DNA from: Gaiellasilicea sp963789355
Lineage (GTDB): Bacteria; Actinomycetota; Thermoleophilia; Gaiellales; Gaiellaceae
Direction: 5' to 3'
Length of the DNA: 64,000 nucleotides
Assembly (NCBI GenBank): GCA_963789355.1
Contig: CAWBKK010000002.1
Location: 186,001-250,000, forward strand
A program made the translations under genes and the position numbers. This document shows, piece by piece, positions 37,301 to 45,394 of this stretch. Under the pieces are notes generated by a model that did not search any database, was not told where the DNA came from, and saw only the letters and a program-made list of their open reading frames with translations. The first letter of the stretch is position 1; every line of letters begins with the position of its first letter.

Positions 37301-37379
37301 ACGGAGCGCGATCGAGAGCTTCGAGAGCTTCGGCCTCACCTGGCACGCCGAGCAGACCCGCTTAGTACTCGAGGCTTGA
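34314..37379 (+). CDS. class III nucleotidyl cyclase-ATPase-TPR regulator
   Basis: A 1021-aa protein. A cyclase domain (1-175) has metal-binding Asp15 (LFADLVGST), Asp59 (FAGDAVMAVFG) and the transition-state block GDAVNVAARLE. Then a STAND/AAA ATPase with Walker A GDAGVGKTT (Lys231) and Walker B VVLVEDLHWAEDP, and a C-terminal TPR-like helical region. This is the actinobacterial LuxR-like cyclase layout without a DNA-binding end. Makes or senses cAMP; trigger unknown. CACAAT (34302-34307) ends 6 nt before the GTG. Its end overlaps ddl by 18 bp, tail to tail. Confidence 0.9.
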   Translation: MEAAERKLATVLFADLVGSTALGEQQDPERTRAQLERFYDAMADEIGRAGGTVEKFAGDAVMAVFGVPEAHEDHAERALHAALAMQRRLESLVDGALELRIGVDTGEVVSGRAREGSSFVTGDAVNVAARLEQSAAPGAIVVGARTAELVRGAFELGSAFEVAAKGKAEPVVAYKLVRALTLMRPRGLRGGARSFVGRDTELALLQAIYGHTVEQREPHVVTLMGDAGVGKTTLVRELWQWLAAQAPQPLQRTGRCLAYGHVTYWALGEILREHLGILENEEQAAVRRRLGERSILGLALGLDVAGDAHPLAVRELFQESWVGLLSELTAEAPTVVLVEDLHWAEDPLLDLLERIARDVRGPLLVIGTARPELLDRRPAWGGGRRNASLVWLDGLSRVESAAMLDELVPGELSVETRHALVERAEGNPFFLEELLTAFLETGTVVEDLPDSVQAILSARVDRLASGDKAALQAASVIGRIFWSGPTLELVGGEPVNWAALEDRDFIRRRPGSSLGRETEYAFKHALTREVVYGSVPKARRARLHAAFAAWLERMGGGRDEDAALLAHHFAQAAGPDDADLAWANAPDELDRLRMRAVRWLRRAAELAIRRYDLDEGMADLQRALELCEPHERSKLWREIGRASALKFDGERFWEAMKRALKLTDDAQEQADMLGDLAFQTAIRSGMWTRRPDHDEVESWIQRALELAEPESAARARALIARAYWNPSEERAAAHEGSALAEQSGDLVLRSYAWGARASAAFAEREYEESLDWAQRRVGLLPEIADPDHHTEIYEELIPPCALMGRFQKALRLVEAHEELSRRLTPHHRIHSIAMELEVKELMGEWSSIRERGAFVERRVTENLGTPCIRNARSLLVEAVAHAYGGERDAARQLEERALEIAFEGFGFRLFGPRARLALLRDELDVVEEMLDEDIFRRGHDWMVTSAMITTRLDGLLALGRLEEAEREATPLATAHSVLRPFGLRALGVARQEETLLRSAIESFESFGLTWHAEQTRLVLEA

Positions 37380-38390
37380 GCGCCGTTCGTGGCGCTCCAA
37401 AGCGAGCTCGATCAAGCGGTCGAGCAGGGCGCCGTAGCCGATCCCGGAGGCCTCGAACAAGCGCGCGTAGACGCTCGTCGAGGTGAAGCCGGGGATGGTG
37501 TTGATTTCGTTGACGACGACCTCGCCGCCCTCGCGGACGAAGAAGTCGACGCGGGCCATCCCCTCGCACTCGGTCGCGATGAACGAGTCGACCGCCAGCT
37601 CCTGGACGCGCGCCGCGGTCTCCGCCGGGATCCGGGCGGGGACGATGATGTCCGAGCCGCCGACGTCGTACTTGGCCGCGTAGTCGTACCACTCGGCGTG
37701 CGGGACGATCTCGCCGACGACCGAGGCGACGGGCGCCGGCCGGACGTTGCCGAGGACGCCGCACTCGACCTCGGTCCCCGCGACGAACTCCTCCACGAGC
37801 ACCTTCTCGTCATGGCGCCGGGCGAGCGCGACGGCCGTCTCGAGCTCGGCTTCGTCGTGTGCCTTCGAGATCCCGACCGACGAGCCGAGGCGCGCGGGCT
37901 TGACGAAGACGGGATAGCCGAATGGATTCCGGATCTCGTCGCCGAGGCGGAGCGTCACGTTGGCGGCGACGGGGATGCCCCGGTCGCGCAGGACTGCCTT
38001 GAACAGGTCCTTGTCCATGCAGAGCGCCGAGGCGGCGACACCGGCGCCCACGTAGGGAATGCCCGCGAGCTCGAGCAGGCCCTGAACGGTCCCGTCCTCC
38101 CCGAACGGGCCGTGCAGCACCGGCAGGACGACGTCGACGGCGCCGAGCGCCCGCGCCGGCTGGGAGTCGGCGAGCACGGGGAGACTTTGTGTGACAGTCA
38201 CACTTTCATCCGCGAGCGCCTGCAATCCGGACTCGAGTGTCCAGCGGCCGTCGCGGCTGATCGCGATCGTCGTCGTCTCGTAGCGGGCCGGGTCGAGCGC
38301 CTCGAGCACGGAGCGGGCGGACGCGAGCGAGATCTCGTGCTCGCTCGAGCGACCGCCGGCGACGACCGCGACGCGGATGCGCTCGCTCAC
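37362..38390 (-). CDS. ddl: D-alanine--D-alanine ligase
   Basis: A 342-aa ATP-grasp enzyme making the peptidoglycan dipeptide. Blocks: VAGGRSSEHEISLASA, VLPVLHGPFGEDGTVQGLLEL, GYPVFVKPARLGSSVGISK, ARVDFFV and EINTIPGFTSTS. Residues near 61-70 (ESVTVTQSLP) come from an in-frame palindromic insert in a loop that varies in the family. GTG start overlapping the pknB stop. Last gene of the wall-synthesis cluster. Confidence 0.95.
   Translation of the reverse strand: MSERIRVAVVAGGRSSEHEISLASARSVLEALDPARYETTTIAISRDGRWTLESGLQALADESVTVTQSLPVLADSQPARALGAVDVVLPVLHGPFGEDGTVQGLLELAGIPYVGAGVAASALCMDKDLFKAVLRDRGIPVAANVTLRLGDEIRNPFGYPVFVKPARLGSSVGISKAHDEAELETAVALARRHDEKVLVEEFVAGTEVECGVLGNVRPAPVASVVGEIVPHAEWYDYAAKYDVGGSDIIVPARIPAETAARVQELAVDSFIATECEGMARVDFFVREGGEVVVNEINTIPGFTSTSVYARLFEASGIGYGALLDRLIELALERHERRSSLEY
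38182..38207 (-). repeat. in-frame palindromic insert, copy C (in ddl)
   Basis: Hairpin GTGTGAC-A-GTCACAC at 38189-38203 with the same flanks as copies A and B (ACTTT before, TTTC after). Coding strand reads ESVTVTQSLP. The second hairpin seen in A and B is missing. Confidence 0.65.
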
Positions 38391-40315
38391 GGGGTCGTCT
38401 CGGGCGGCGGCGCCTCCTCGAACCGCCCGACGACGATGACGACGGTCGTTCCCTGCTCGGCGTCGGTGCCGCCCTCCGGATCCTGGGAGAGGACGAGTCC
38501 GTCGAGCCGGTCGTCCTCGGTGATCTCCTCGACCACCTGGGCCGAGAAGCCCGATTCCTGCAGCTGCGCCGCGGCGTCCGCTTCGGTCTGGCTCGTGACG
38601 TCGGGGATCTGGGACGTCTGCGGCCCCTCCGAGACCTGCAGCGTGATCACGGAGCCTTTGCCCTGCTGCGTCCCGGCGGCGGGTGTCTGGCCGACGACGA
38701 TCCCCGCGTCGGCGTCGTCCTCCACGTCCTCGCGCGCGACCGCGAAGCCGACCCCCTGGAGGATCGACTCGGCGCTCTCGAACGGGCTCCCGATCACGTT
38801 CGGCACCGGCACCGGCTTCGGCCCCTTGGAGATGTTGACGCGCACGGCCGTCCCGAGCGTGACCTCGGTCCCCGCCTTCGGTCCTGTCGCGAGCACGGTG
38901 TCGATCGGCCGGAGCGAGTTGACCGGGACGACGTTCGGTTCCAGGCCGGCAGCGGTCAGCTCGGAGACGGCCCGGTCGCGGCTCTCGCCGACGACGTCGG
39001 GTATCCGCACCTTCGACGGCCCCGTCGAGACGACGATCGTGACGATGTTGCCGCGCTCCTCGCGGTTGCCGGCCTGCGGCAGTTGCTGGAAGACGATCCC
39101 CCGCTTGACGCCGTCGTCGTTCGACCTCCGCTCGACCAGCGGCTCGAGTCCGGCCTCCCTGATCTCCCGCACCGCGAGGCGCTCGAGCGTGCCGTCGACG
39201 TCGGGGACGGCGACGGGCTCGCTCGCGCTCAGCTGCGACTGGAGCTCCTGATAGGCAAACCAGCCGCCGACGAGCGCCAGCGCGATCAGCAGCAGAGCCA
39301 GCAGCCACGGCCAGATCGAGCGGCGGCGGACCGGCTCGTCGTACTCGTAGTAGCGTCCCGGCGTGTAGGTCGTGCTCCCCGCCGCGGGCGCGGCCGGGCG
39401 GATCGTCGTCGCCGCCTCGCGCACGTCGGTGCGCGAGAGCACGGTGGTTGCAGCCTCTGCGGTCTCGGCGGAGACGCCGATCCCGCGCGCGATCCGCTCG
39501 AGGTCGGAGTCCATCTCCTCGGCCGAGTGGTAGCGGTCGGACGGATCCTTCGCGAGCGCCCGCAGCGCCACGTAGTCGAGGTCGCGCGGGATCTCGGCGC
39601 GGTGCGAAGAGGGCGCCGCCGGAGCCTGCGAGAGATGCTTCATCGCGATCTCGACCGGCGTCTCGCCGTTGAACGGGACGCCGCCGGTGAGCAGCTCGTA
39701 GAGGACGATCCCGGTCGAGTAGAGGTCACTTGTCTGGTCGACGGGCGCCCCGCGCGCCTGCTCAGGAGACAAATACTGAGCCGTGCCGATGATCGAGCCC
39801 GCCTCCGTCATCTGGCTCGCAGCTCCCGCGCGTGCGATCCCGAAGTCCATCACCTTGACTCGGCCCTCGCCGTCCACGATCACGTTGTGCGGCTTGATGT
39901 CTCGGTGGACGATCCCGTTCCGGTGCGCGAAGCGCAGGGCCGAGAGGATCTGGCGCGTGTAGTCGATCGCGATTCCGAGCGGGGAGGGACCGCGCGCGAC
40001 GATCAGCTCCTTCAGCGTCCGCCCCTCCACGTGCTCCATCGCGATGTAGTACGTCCCCTCCGCCTCGCCGCGGTCGTAGATCGAGACGATGTTGGGATGG
40101 GAGAGCCCGCCGGCGTTCTGGGCCTCGCGCCGGAAGCGCTCGACGAACTGCTCGTCGCGGGCGTGCCGGTCGTCCAGGATCTTGATCGCGACGCGGCGTC
40201 CGAGCTCCTGGTCGGAGGCGAGGTAGACGTTCGCCATCCCGCCGGAGCCGAGCTTCCGGATGATCAGGTAGCGCCCGTCGAAGAGTGTGTCGATGAGTTG
40301 GTCGCCGGAGGCCAT
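38387..40315 (-). CDS. pknB: PASTA-domain Ser/Thr kinase PknB
   Basis: A 642-aa receptor kinase. Glycine loop GSGGMANV, Lys45, HRDIKPHN at 137-144, DFG at 157-159, an activation loop with Thr/Ser, a membrane helix at about 334-355 and four PASTA repeats (about 366-631) that bind muropeptides or lipid II. It controls growth and division by phosphorylating FHA proteins and wall enzymes encoded upstream. TAACCT (minus strand, 40324-40329) ends 8 nt before the ATG, an internal promoter behind pbpA. GTGA overlap into ddl. Confidence 0.96.
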   Translation of the reverse strand: MASGDQLIDTLFDGRYLIIRKLGSGGMANVYLASDQELGRRVAIKILDDRHARDEQFVERFRREAQNAGGLSHPNIVSIYDRGEAEGTYYIAMEHVEGRTLKELIVARGPSPLGIAIDYTRQILSALRFAHRNGIVHRDIKPHNVIVDGEGRVKVMDFGIARAGAASQMTEAGSIIGTAQYLSPEQARGAPVDQTSDLYSTGIVLYELLTGGVPFNGETPVEIAMKHLSQAPAAPSSHRAEIPRDLDYVALRALAKDPSDRYHSAEEMDSDLERIARGIGVSAETAEAATTVLSRTDVREAATTIRPAAPAAGSTTYTPGRYYEYDEPVRRRSIWPWLLALLLIALALVGGWFAYQELQSQLSASEPVAVPDVDGTLERLAVREIREAGLEPLVERRSNDDGVKRGIVFQQLPQAGNREERGNIVTIVVSTGPSKVRIPDVVGESRDRAVSELTAAGLEPNVVPVNSLRPIDTVLATGPKAGTEVTLGTAVRVNISKGPKPVPVPNVIGSPFESAESILQGVGFAVAREDVEDDADAGIVVGQTPAAGTQQGKGSVITLQVSEGPQTSQIPDVTSQTEADAAAQLQESGFSAQVVEEITEDDRLDGLVLSQDPEGGTDAEQGTTVVIVVGRFEEAPPPETTP

Positions 40316-40326
40316 AAGAGGACAGG

Positions 40327-41799
40327 TTAGGAGTTCGCCGCAGACCCGAGAAGCGCCTGCAAGACCTCGCGGGCGACCGGTGCGGCGGTCTGGCCGCCGG
40401 TCGAGTTCTGCTGCTCGACGACGACCGCGATCGCGACCTGGGCCTGCGCCTTGCCGGCGTAGCTGATGAACCAGGTCGTGTTCAGCCCCGCGATCCCGGT
40501 CTCGGCGGTCCCCGTCTTCCCGCCGACGTTGAAGCCCGAGAGGCGAGCCGCCGTGCCGGTGCCCTCCTCGACCGCGTCCTTCATCATCGCGGCGACCGCC
40601 CGGGCCGTTTCGGCCTTGACCGCGCGGCCCAGCTCGTCCGGCTTCGAGCGGACGACGACCGAGCCGTCGGGAGCGACGATCCGGTCGACGACCTGCGGCC
40701 GCATCACGACGCCGTCGTTCGCGATCGTCGCAGCGACCATCGCCATCTGCAGCGGCGTCACCAGCAGCCGCTCCTGGCCGAAGGCGAACCGGCCGGGGTC
40801 GACGTCGGTGTCCTCCTTCGGGTCGAACAGCTTGGTGCCCTGGTAGAGGCCGCTCGGCGCGCGCTCGTTCGACGGCGTCTCGAGCGGCGGCGTCTCGTAG
40901 AAGCCGAACCGCTTCATGTAGGAGACGAGGAACTTGGCCCCCAGCTCCTTGCCGATGTTGCAGAAGACCGAGTTGACCGAGTTGACGAGGGCGGTGTGCA
41001 GGTCGAGGCTCCCGAACGGCCGCGAGGTGTCGTAGTTGTTCACCCGCTTCCCGTACACCTCGCAGTAGCCGGGGTCGACGAAGTTGGACTCCGACGTGTA
41101 GCGGCCGCTGTCGATCGCGGCCGCCGCGGTCACGACCTTGAACGTCGAGCCCGGGGCGTAGAGACCGGAGGTGGCGCGGTTCAGCAGCGCGTCCGGGCGC
41201 TTGCAGTCGGCGCGGACGCCCGTGACCTCGTCGAAACTGCCCTCGACGAGGTTCGGGTCGTAGGTCGGCGAGGAGTACATCGCCAGCACCTTTCCGGTCT
41301 GCGGCTCGAGCGCGACGACCGCGCCGCAGCGGCTGCCGAGAGCGTTCTGTGCAGCCCGTTGCGCCCGCGGGACGAGCGTCAGCCGGAGGTGGTTGCCCTC
41401 GATCGTGGCGCCCTTCGCCTTGTCGACGAAGGTGTCGAGGACGGTCGAGAGGTTCGCGTTCTGGCCCGTCAGGTAGTCGTTCAGCGACCGTTCCAGGCCG
41501 GTGCGGAAGCGCGATTGCGTCGAGTAGCCGACGACGTGGGCCGCGAGCCCGCGCTGCGGGTACTCGCGGAAGAAGAACGTGCGGCCGCCCTTCTTCTCCT
41601 GCCGGTTCGTGGCGTAGGTGACCCCGTTCCCGCGAATCTCGCCGCGCTTGATCGTGAACTGCGCCACGCGCTGGATCTGGTTGTCCTGCCGGTCGGCGAG
41701 GTCGCCTGCCGCCCAGGCCTGCCAGTACGTGGTCGCGACGACGAGCGCGACGATCAGGCCGACGCCCGTGAGCGCGAGCCGCGTGATCTGCTTGTTCAC
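40327..41799 (-). CDS. pbpA: penicillin-binding protein PbpA (class B transpeptidase)
   Basis: A 490-aa transpeptidase with an N-terminal membrane anchor (about 8-24). Active-site motifs: STFK (Ser218, Lys221), SVN (274-276) and KTG (428-430). It crosslinks peptidoglycan made by the RodA/FtsW glycosyltransferase encoded just upstream. GTG start overlapping the rodA stop (GTGA). Confidence 0.95.
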   Translation of the reverse strand: MNKQITRLALTGVGLIVALVVATTYWQAWAAGDLADRQDNQIQRVAQFTIKRGEIRGNGVTYATNRQEKKGGRTFFFREYPQRGLAAHVVGYSTQSRFRTGLERSLNDYLTGQNANLSTVLDTFVDKAKGATIEGNHLRLTLVPRAQRAAQNALGSRCGAVVALEPQTGKVLAMYSSPTYDPNLVEGSFDEVTGVRADCKRPDALLNRATSGLYAPGSTFKVVTAAAAIDSGRYTSESNFVDPGYCEVYGKRVNNYDTSRPFGSLDLHTALVNSVNSVFCNIGKELGAKFLVSYMKRFGFYETPPLETPSNERAPSGLYQGTKLFDPKEDTDVDPGRFAFGQERLLVTPLQMAMVAATIANDGVVMRPQVVDRIVAPDGSVVVRSKPDELGRAVKAETARAVAAMMKDAVEEGTGTAARLSGFNVGGKTGTAETGIAGLNTTWFISYAGKAQAQVAIAVVVEQQNSTGGQTAAPVAREVLQALLGSAANS

Positions 41800-43118
41800 G
41801 TCCGCCCTCTCGCGGCCTGCATGTTCGCGCGGTTCGAGACGTGCAGGAGCAGCGCCAGCAGGATGAAGTTGGCGACGACGCTCGAGCCGCCGTACGAGAC
41901 GAACGGCAACGTGATGCCGGTCAGCGGAATCACGCGCAGGACGCCGCCGACGATGATGAAGGTCTGGAGCGCGAAGCCGAACGTGAGCCCGGCGGCGAGC
42001 AGCTTCGAGAAGCCGTCGTCGGCCAGGAGCGCCACGCGGAAGCCACGCGCGACGAAGAGCATGAAGACGAGCAGGAGGCCTGCGGCCCCGACGAGCCCGA
42101 GCTCCTGAGCAATCGCGGAGTAGATGAAGTCGGTGTTGAGGAACGGGATGATCGGGTCCCCGGTCGTGGTCGTGAACGTGCCCTTGCCGAGGCCGGTGCC
42201 GGCGAAGCCGCCGTTGCCGATCGAGTAGAGGCTCTTCACCAGCTGGAACGAGCCGCAGTCCTGGCGCAGGGCGAGCTCGCCGGTCTGGGCGCAGAAGACC
42301 GGATCGTCGGTCCACGGATTCAGCCAGATCGTCACCCGCTCCTGCACGTGGGAGACGAACCGGTAGACGAAGGCCGCCCCGCCGATGAAGAGCGCCAGCC
42401 CGGCGAGTGCGTACGCGACCCGGCCGGTGGCGACGTAGAGCATCGCCAGGAAGATCCCGAACTGGAGCAGCGCGCTCCCGAGGTCGTTCGTCTGGACGAG
42501 CACGAGCATCGCCGCGCCCCAGATCACGAGCAGCGGCCCGAAGTCCTTCAGCCGCCCCTGGGCCAGCACCTCGCGCTTGTCGCGCAGGTAGCCGGCGAGG
42601 AAGACGATCAGGAAGATCTTGGCGAGCTCGCCCGGCTGGAACTGGAACGAGCCCACCTTGACCCAGAGGCGCGCGCCGTTGATCGTCTGGCCGGCACCCG
42701 GGAGCGCCGGCAGCATCATCAGGCCGATAGCGGTGATCCCGAAGAGGTACTTGTACTGCTCGAGAATCCGGTAGTCGCGCCGGAACGCCAGCAGGGTCGC
42801 GGCGAACAGGGCGACGCCGATCACGATCCAGAGGCTCTGGCGGAACGCATCGTCAGGCTGCAAGCGGTAGATCAGCGTCACGCCGATCGCGGAGAGCAGC
42901 CCCGCGAGCGGGAGCAGGACCGGATCGGCGTAGGGGGCGGCGTAGCGGACGACCAGATGCGCGGCCAGATAGAGCGCCATGAAGATGCCGGCGTAGGTGA
43001 GCGAGCCGGCGCTGAGCTCGGAGGGCTCCGAGCGGGCGATGTAGACGCTCGCAAAGCCGATCGCCGTGAGCAGGCCCACGGCGATCAGGTTCAGCAGCTC
43101 CCGGTTTCTGAGGCTCAG
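41796..43118 (-). CDS. rodA: SEDS peptidoglycan polymerase (RodA/FtsW)
   Basis: A 440-aa polytopic SEDS glycosyltransferase working with PbpA. Blocks: FQPGELAKIFLIVFLAGYL, QTNDLGSALLQFG, LYSIGNGGFAGTGLGKG and ITLPFVSYGGSS. No ATG/GTG/TTG gives a full N-terminus. A CTG at 43118 overlaps the pstP stop as CTGA, copying the NTGA overlaps of the other junctions here, and gives the family-like LSLRNRELLNLIAVGLL. GTG 43079 (427 aa) is the conventional alternative but cuts this block. Confidence 0.93.
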   Translation of the reverse strand: MSLRNRELLNLIAVGLLTAIGFASVYIARSEPSELSAGSLTYAGIFMALYLAAHLVVRYAAPYADPVLLPLAGLLSAIGVTLIYRLQPDDAFRQSLWIVIGVALFAATLLAFRRDYRILEQYKYLFGITAIGLMMLPALPGAGQTINGARLWVKVGSFQFQPGELAKIFLIVFLAGYLRDKREVLAQGRLKDFGPLLVIWGAAMLVLVQTNDLGSALLQFGIFLAMLYVATGRVAYALAGLALFIGGAAFVYRFVSHVQERVTIWLNPWTDDPVFCAQTGELALRQDCGSFQLVKSLYSIGNGGFAGTGLGKGTFTTTTGDPIIPFLNTDFIYSAIAQELGLVGAAGLLLVFMLFVARGFRVALLADDGFSKLLAAGLTFGFALQTFIIVGGVLRVIPLTGITLPFVSYGGSSVVANFILLALLLHVSNRANMQAARGRT

Positions 43119-44104
43119 CGGGTCAGCCCCCAGGCGGCGAGCGCGACGAGCGCAACCAGCAGGATGATCAGCAGGATGAGCGGCAGGATCCGGCGGCGTT
43201 GCCGAGGGGGCTGCGCCGTCGCCTCGACCTGCTGGAGATGCTCCGCAACGGCCGCGGCGGGAATGACCGCGGTGTCGACGGCGGGAACGGCGTCCAGCGG
43301 CGAAAGCGTGTCCTCGTCGTCCTCGGGCTCGGGGGCCGCAGCGGGCATCCGCGCCGTCTCCCCGGGATCGCCGGCAGCGGCGGCGCCGTCGATCTCGAAC
43401 AGGACGACGGTGATGTTGTCCTCGCCGCCGCCCGCATTGGCGGCGCTCACGAGCGCGCGCGCCGCGTCGTCGAGGTCGTCGTTCTCCTCGACCGCGGCCA
43501 GGATCTCACGCGGCGAGATCATGTCCGTCAGCCCATCCGAGCAGAGCAGGTAGATGTCGTCCGCCTCCGCCTCGACGGTGAACGTGTCGACATCGACGTC
43601 CGGCTCCGTGCCGAGTGCGCGGGTGATAACCGAGCGCTGCGGGTGCGACTCCGCCTCCTCGGGAGAGAGCCGGCCGCTGCGCAGGAGCTCGCCCACCAGC
43701 GAGTGGTCGTCCGTGAGCTGCTCCAGCTCGCCGCTGCGGACCCGATACGCGCGCGAGTCGCCGACGTGGCCGAATGCGATCGTGCCGTCCGAGTGGTCGA
43801 CGAGCGCAACCGTCATCGTCGTCCCCATCCCCGACGTCGCCGCGTCCTCGTTCGAGCGCTGGAAGACCCGGCGGTTCGCCTCCTGGATCAAAGAGGCGAC
43901 ACGCTCCTCACCTTTCTCGCTGCTGGGCTCGTCGCCCGTCGCCTCCTCCAGCACGGCCGCCGCGAGCCCGGACGCCACCTCGCCGGCCTGGGCGCCGCCC
44001 ATACCGTCCGCGATCGCGAAGAGCGGCGGCTCGCAGACGAACGCATCCTCGTTGCGTCGCCGGCGCCGGCCGGGGTCGGTCATCCCGCTGAACCGCGCGA
44101 GCAT
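43115..44104 (-). CDS. pstP: PP2C-type Ser/Thr phosphatase PstP
   Basis: A 329-aa phosphatase reversing PknB-type phosphorylation. Metal-site motifs: RRRNEDAF, FAIADGMGG, HVGDSRAYR, LLCSDGLTDM and GGEDNITVV. An acidic/Ala-Pro linker leads to a C-terminal membrane helix (about 305-326). ATG overlapping the fhaB stop (ATGA). Confidence 0.96.
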   Translation of the reverse strand: MLARFSGMTDPGRRRRRNEDAFVCEPPLFAIADGMGGAQAGEVASGLAAAVLEEATGDEPSSEKGEERVASLIQEANRRVFQRSNEDAATSGMGTTMTVALVDHSDGTIAFGHVGDSRAYRVRSGELEQLTDDHSLVGELLRSGRLSPEEAESHPQRSVITRALGTEPDVDVDTFTVEAEADDIYLLCSDGLTDMISPREILAAVEENDDLDDAARALVSAANAGGGEDNITVVLFEIDGAAAAGDPGETARMPAAAPEPEDDEDTLSPLDAVPAVDTAVIPAAAVAEHLQQVEATAQPPRQRRRILPLILLIILLVALVALAAWGLTR

Positions 44105-44580
44105 CAGACCTCGACCCTGAAGTCGGTCTGGCCGACCCGAACGACGTCGCCCTTCGAGAGCCGGCGCGGCGTCGTCACGCGGGCGCCGTTGACGAACGTC
44201 CCGTTCGTCGACCCGATGTCCTCGACCCAGAGCCCGTCGCGCTTCGTCTCGAAGCGGGCGTGCTGCGCCGACGCGAACTCGTCGCCCTCGAGCGGGATCT
44301 CGTTCTGGCCGCCGCGGCCGATCGCCACCGGCAGCGCGTCGACCGGAACCTCCTCGCCCGGGTCGAGCGCGGGGCTCTTGATCACGACCAGGGTCGCCCG
44401 CTTCGCCCGCGCCAGCCCGAGACTCGCTGCCTCGCCGGGGCCGATGATCACGCTCTCCTGCGCCGGGCCGCCGCGGAAGTCCCTGCTCGCGCTGCGGACG
44501 ATCCGCCAGATGAAGAGGTAGAGCAGGACGATGAAGCCGATCTTGAGCGCCAGGAGCGCCTCGTCGACGTTGACGTTCAA
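44104..44580 (-). CDS. fhaB: FHA-domain protein FhaB
   Basis: A 158-aa protein: N-terminal membrane helix (about 9-27) and a C-terminal FHA domain (IGRGGQNEI, SAQHARF, STNGTFVNG) that binds phosphothreonine on kinases or division proteins. TTG start overlapping the fhaA stop (TTGA); no other in-frame start precedes the membrane helix. Confidence 0.93.
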   Translation of the reverse strand: MNVNVDEALLALKIGFIVLLYLFIWRIVRSASRDFRGGPAQESVIIGPGEAASLGLARAKRATLVVIKSPALDPGEEVPVDALPVAIGRGGQNEIPLEGDEFASAQHARFETKRDGLWVEDIGSTNGTFVNGARVTTPRRLSKGDVVRVGQTDFRVEV

Positions 44581-45362
44581 GCGCCGACCGTCCGCTTCGC
44601 GAAGACGAGGTCGGTGGCGCCGAGGGTGATCGTGTCGCCGTCGTCGAGCTTCGAGCGCTGCACCCGTTTCCCGTTCAGCTCGGTGCCGTTCGTCGAGCCG
44701 AGATCGACGAGCCACCAGGCGGGTCCCTCGCGGCGCAGCTCGGCGTGGCGGCGAGAGACGTTCGCGTCCTCGACCTGGATATCGCTGTCCTTCGAGCGGC
44801 CGAGCACGACCTTGGCTCCTTCGAGCGCGTGCGTGCGCCCCTTCATCGTCAGCGAGAAGGTCTCGTCCTCGACTCCGAGCTCTGCCGGCGACACCGCCTC
44901 GGTCGGTTGCGGCGGCTTCGCCTTGTAGATCATCGTCGCGCCGGGCTCGACCTGGGCGTCGGGCTCGTCCAGCTGCGGCCCCCGCTTACCCTCGGGCTGC
45001 ACCATTCGCGTCGCGATCCCGAACTCGCCGATCGAGAGGTCGGCGTCCGTCAGCATCAACACCTTCGGCGGCGTCAGCATCGCGTAGCTCTCCCGCCGGG
45101 CGTGCTCGATCAGGTGATCCTGGAGCTCGCCGACGAGCGAGCCCTCGTAGCCGGTGAACTGCTCGCGGTCGGCCTCGGAGAGGTAGACCGAGTACTCGTT
45201 CGGGACGTAGACGCGAGAGACGGAGATCGTGCGGTGTTCGTCCATCTCCTTCGCGAGCTTGCGCGCCAGCTCGACCGGCTGCGCGTGCGTCCGGAAGGCG
45301 CGACCGAACATCCCCTCGAAAAGGCCTTCGATCTTCTGCTCGATGCTCCGGAGGACACTCAT
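44577..45362 (-). CDS. fhaA: FhaA (DUF3662 plus FHA domain)
   Basis: A 261-aa cytosolic adaptor. N-terminal DUF3662 domain starts SVLRSIEQKIEGLFEGMFGRAF; the C-terminal FHA domain has VLGRSKDSDI, SRRHAEL and STNGTELNG. In mycobacteria FhaA binds phosphorylated MviN and restrains wall synthesis. Starts 32 bp after the upstream kinase gene. Confidence 0.95.
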   Translation of the reverse strand: MSVLRSIEQKIEGLFEGMFGRAFRTHAQPVELARKLAKEMDEHRTISVSRVYVPNEYSVYLSEADREQFTGYEGSLVGELQDHLIEHARRESYAMLTPPKVLMLTDADLSIGEFGIATRMVQPEGKRGPQLDEPDAQVEPGATMIYKAKPPQPTEAVSPAELGVEDETFSLTMKGRTHALEGAKVVLGRSKDSDIQVEDANVSRRHAELRREGPAWWLVDLGSTNGTELNGKRVQRSKLDDGDTITLGATDLVFAKRTVGA

Positions 45363-45394
45363 GGCGAAGGGGTTGATGCCCCCGGAAGCCGAGT

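Noticed and set aside
37362..37379. 18-bp overlap of the cyclase and ddl genes as a sign of a wrong frame
   Set aside because: Both C-termini are plausible and convergent overlaps are common in this dense genome (also at 54805-54808 and 60066-60069).
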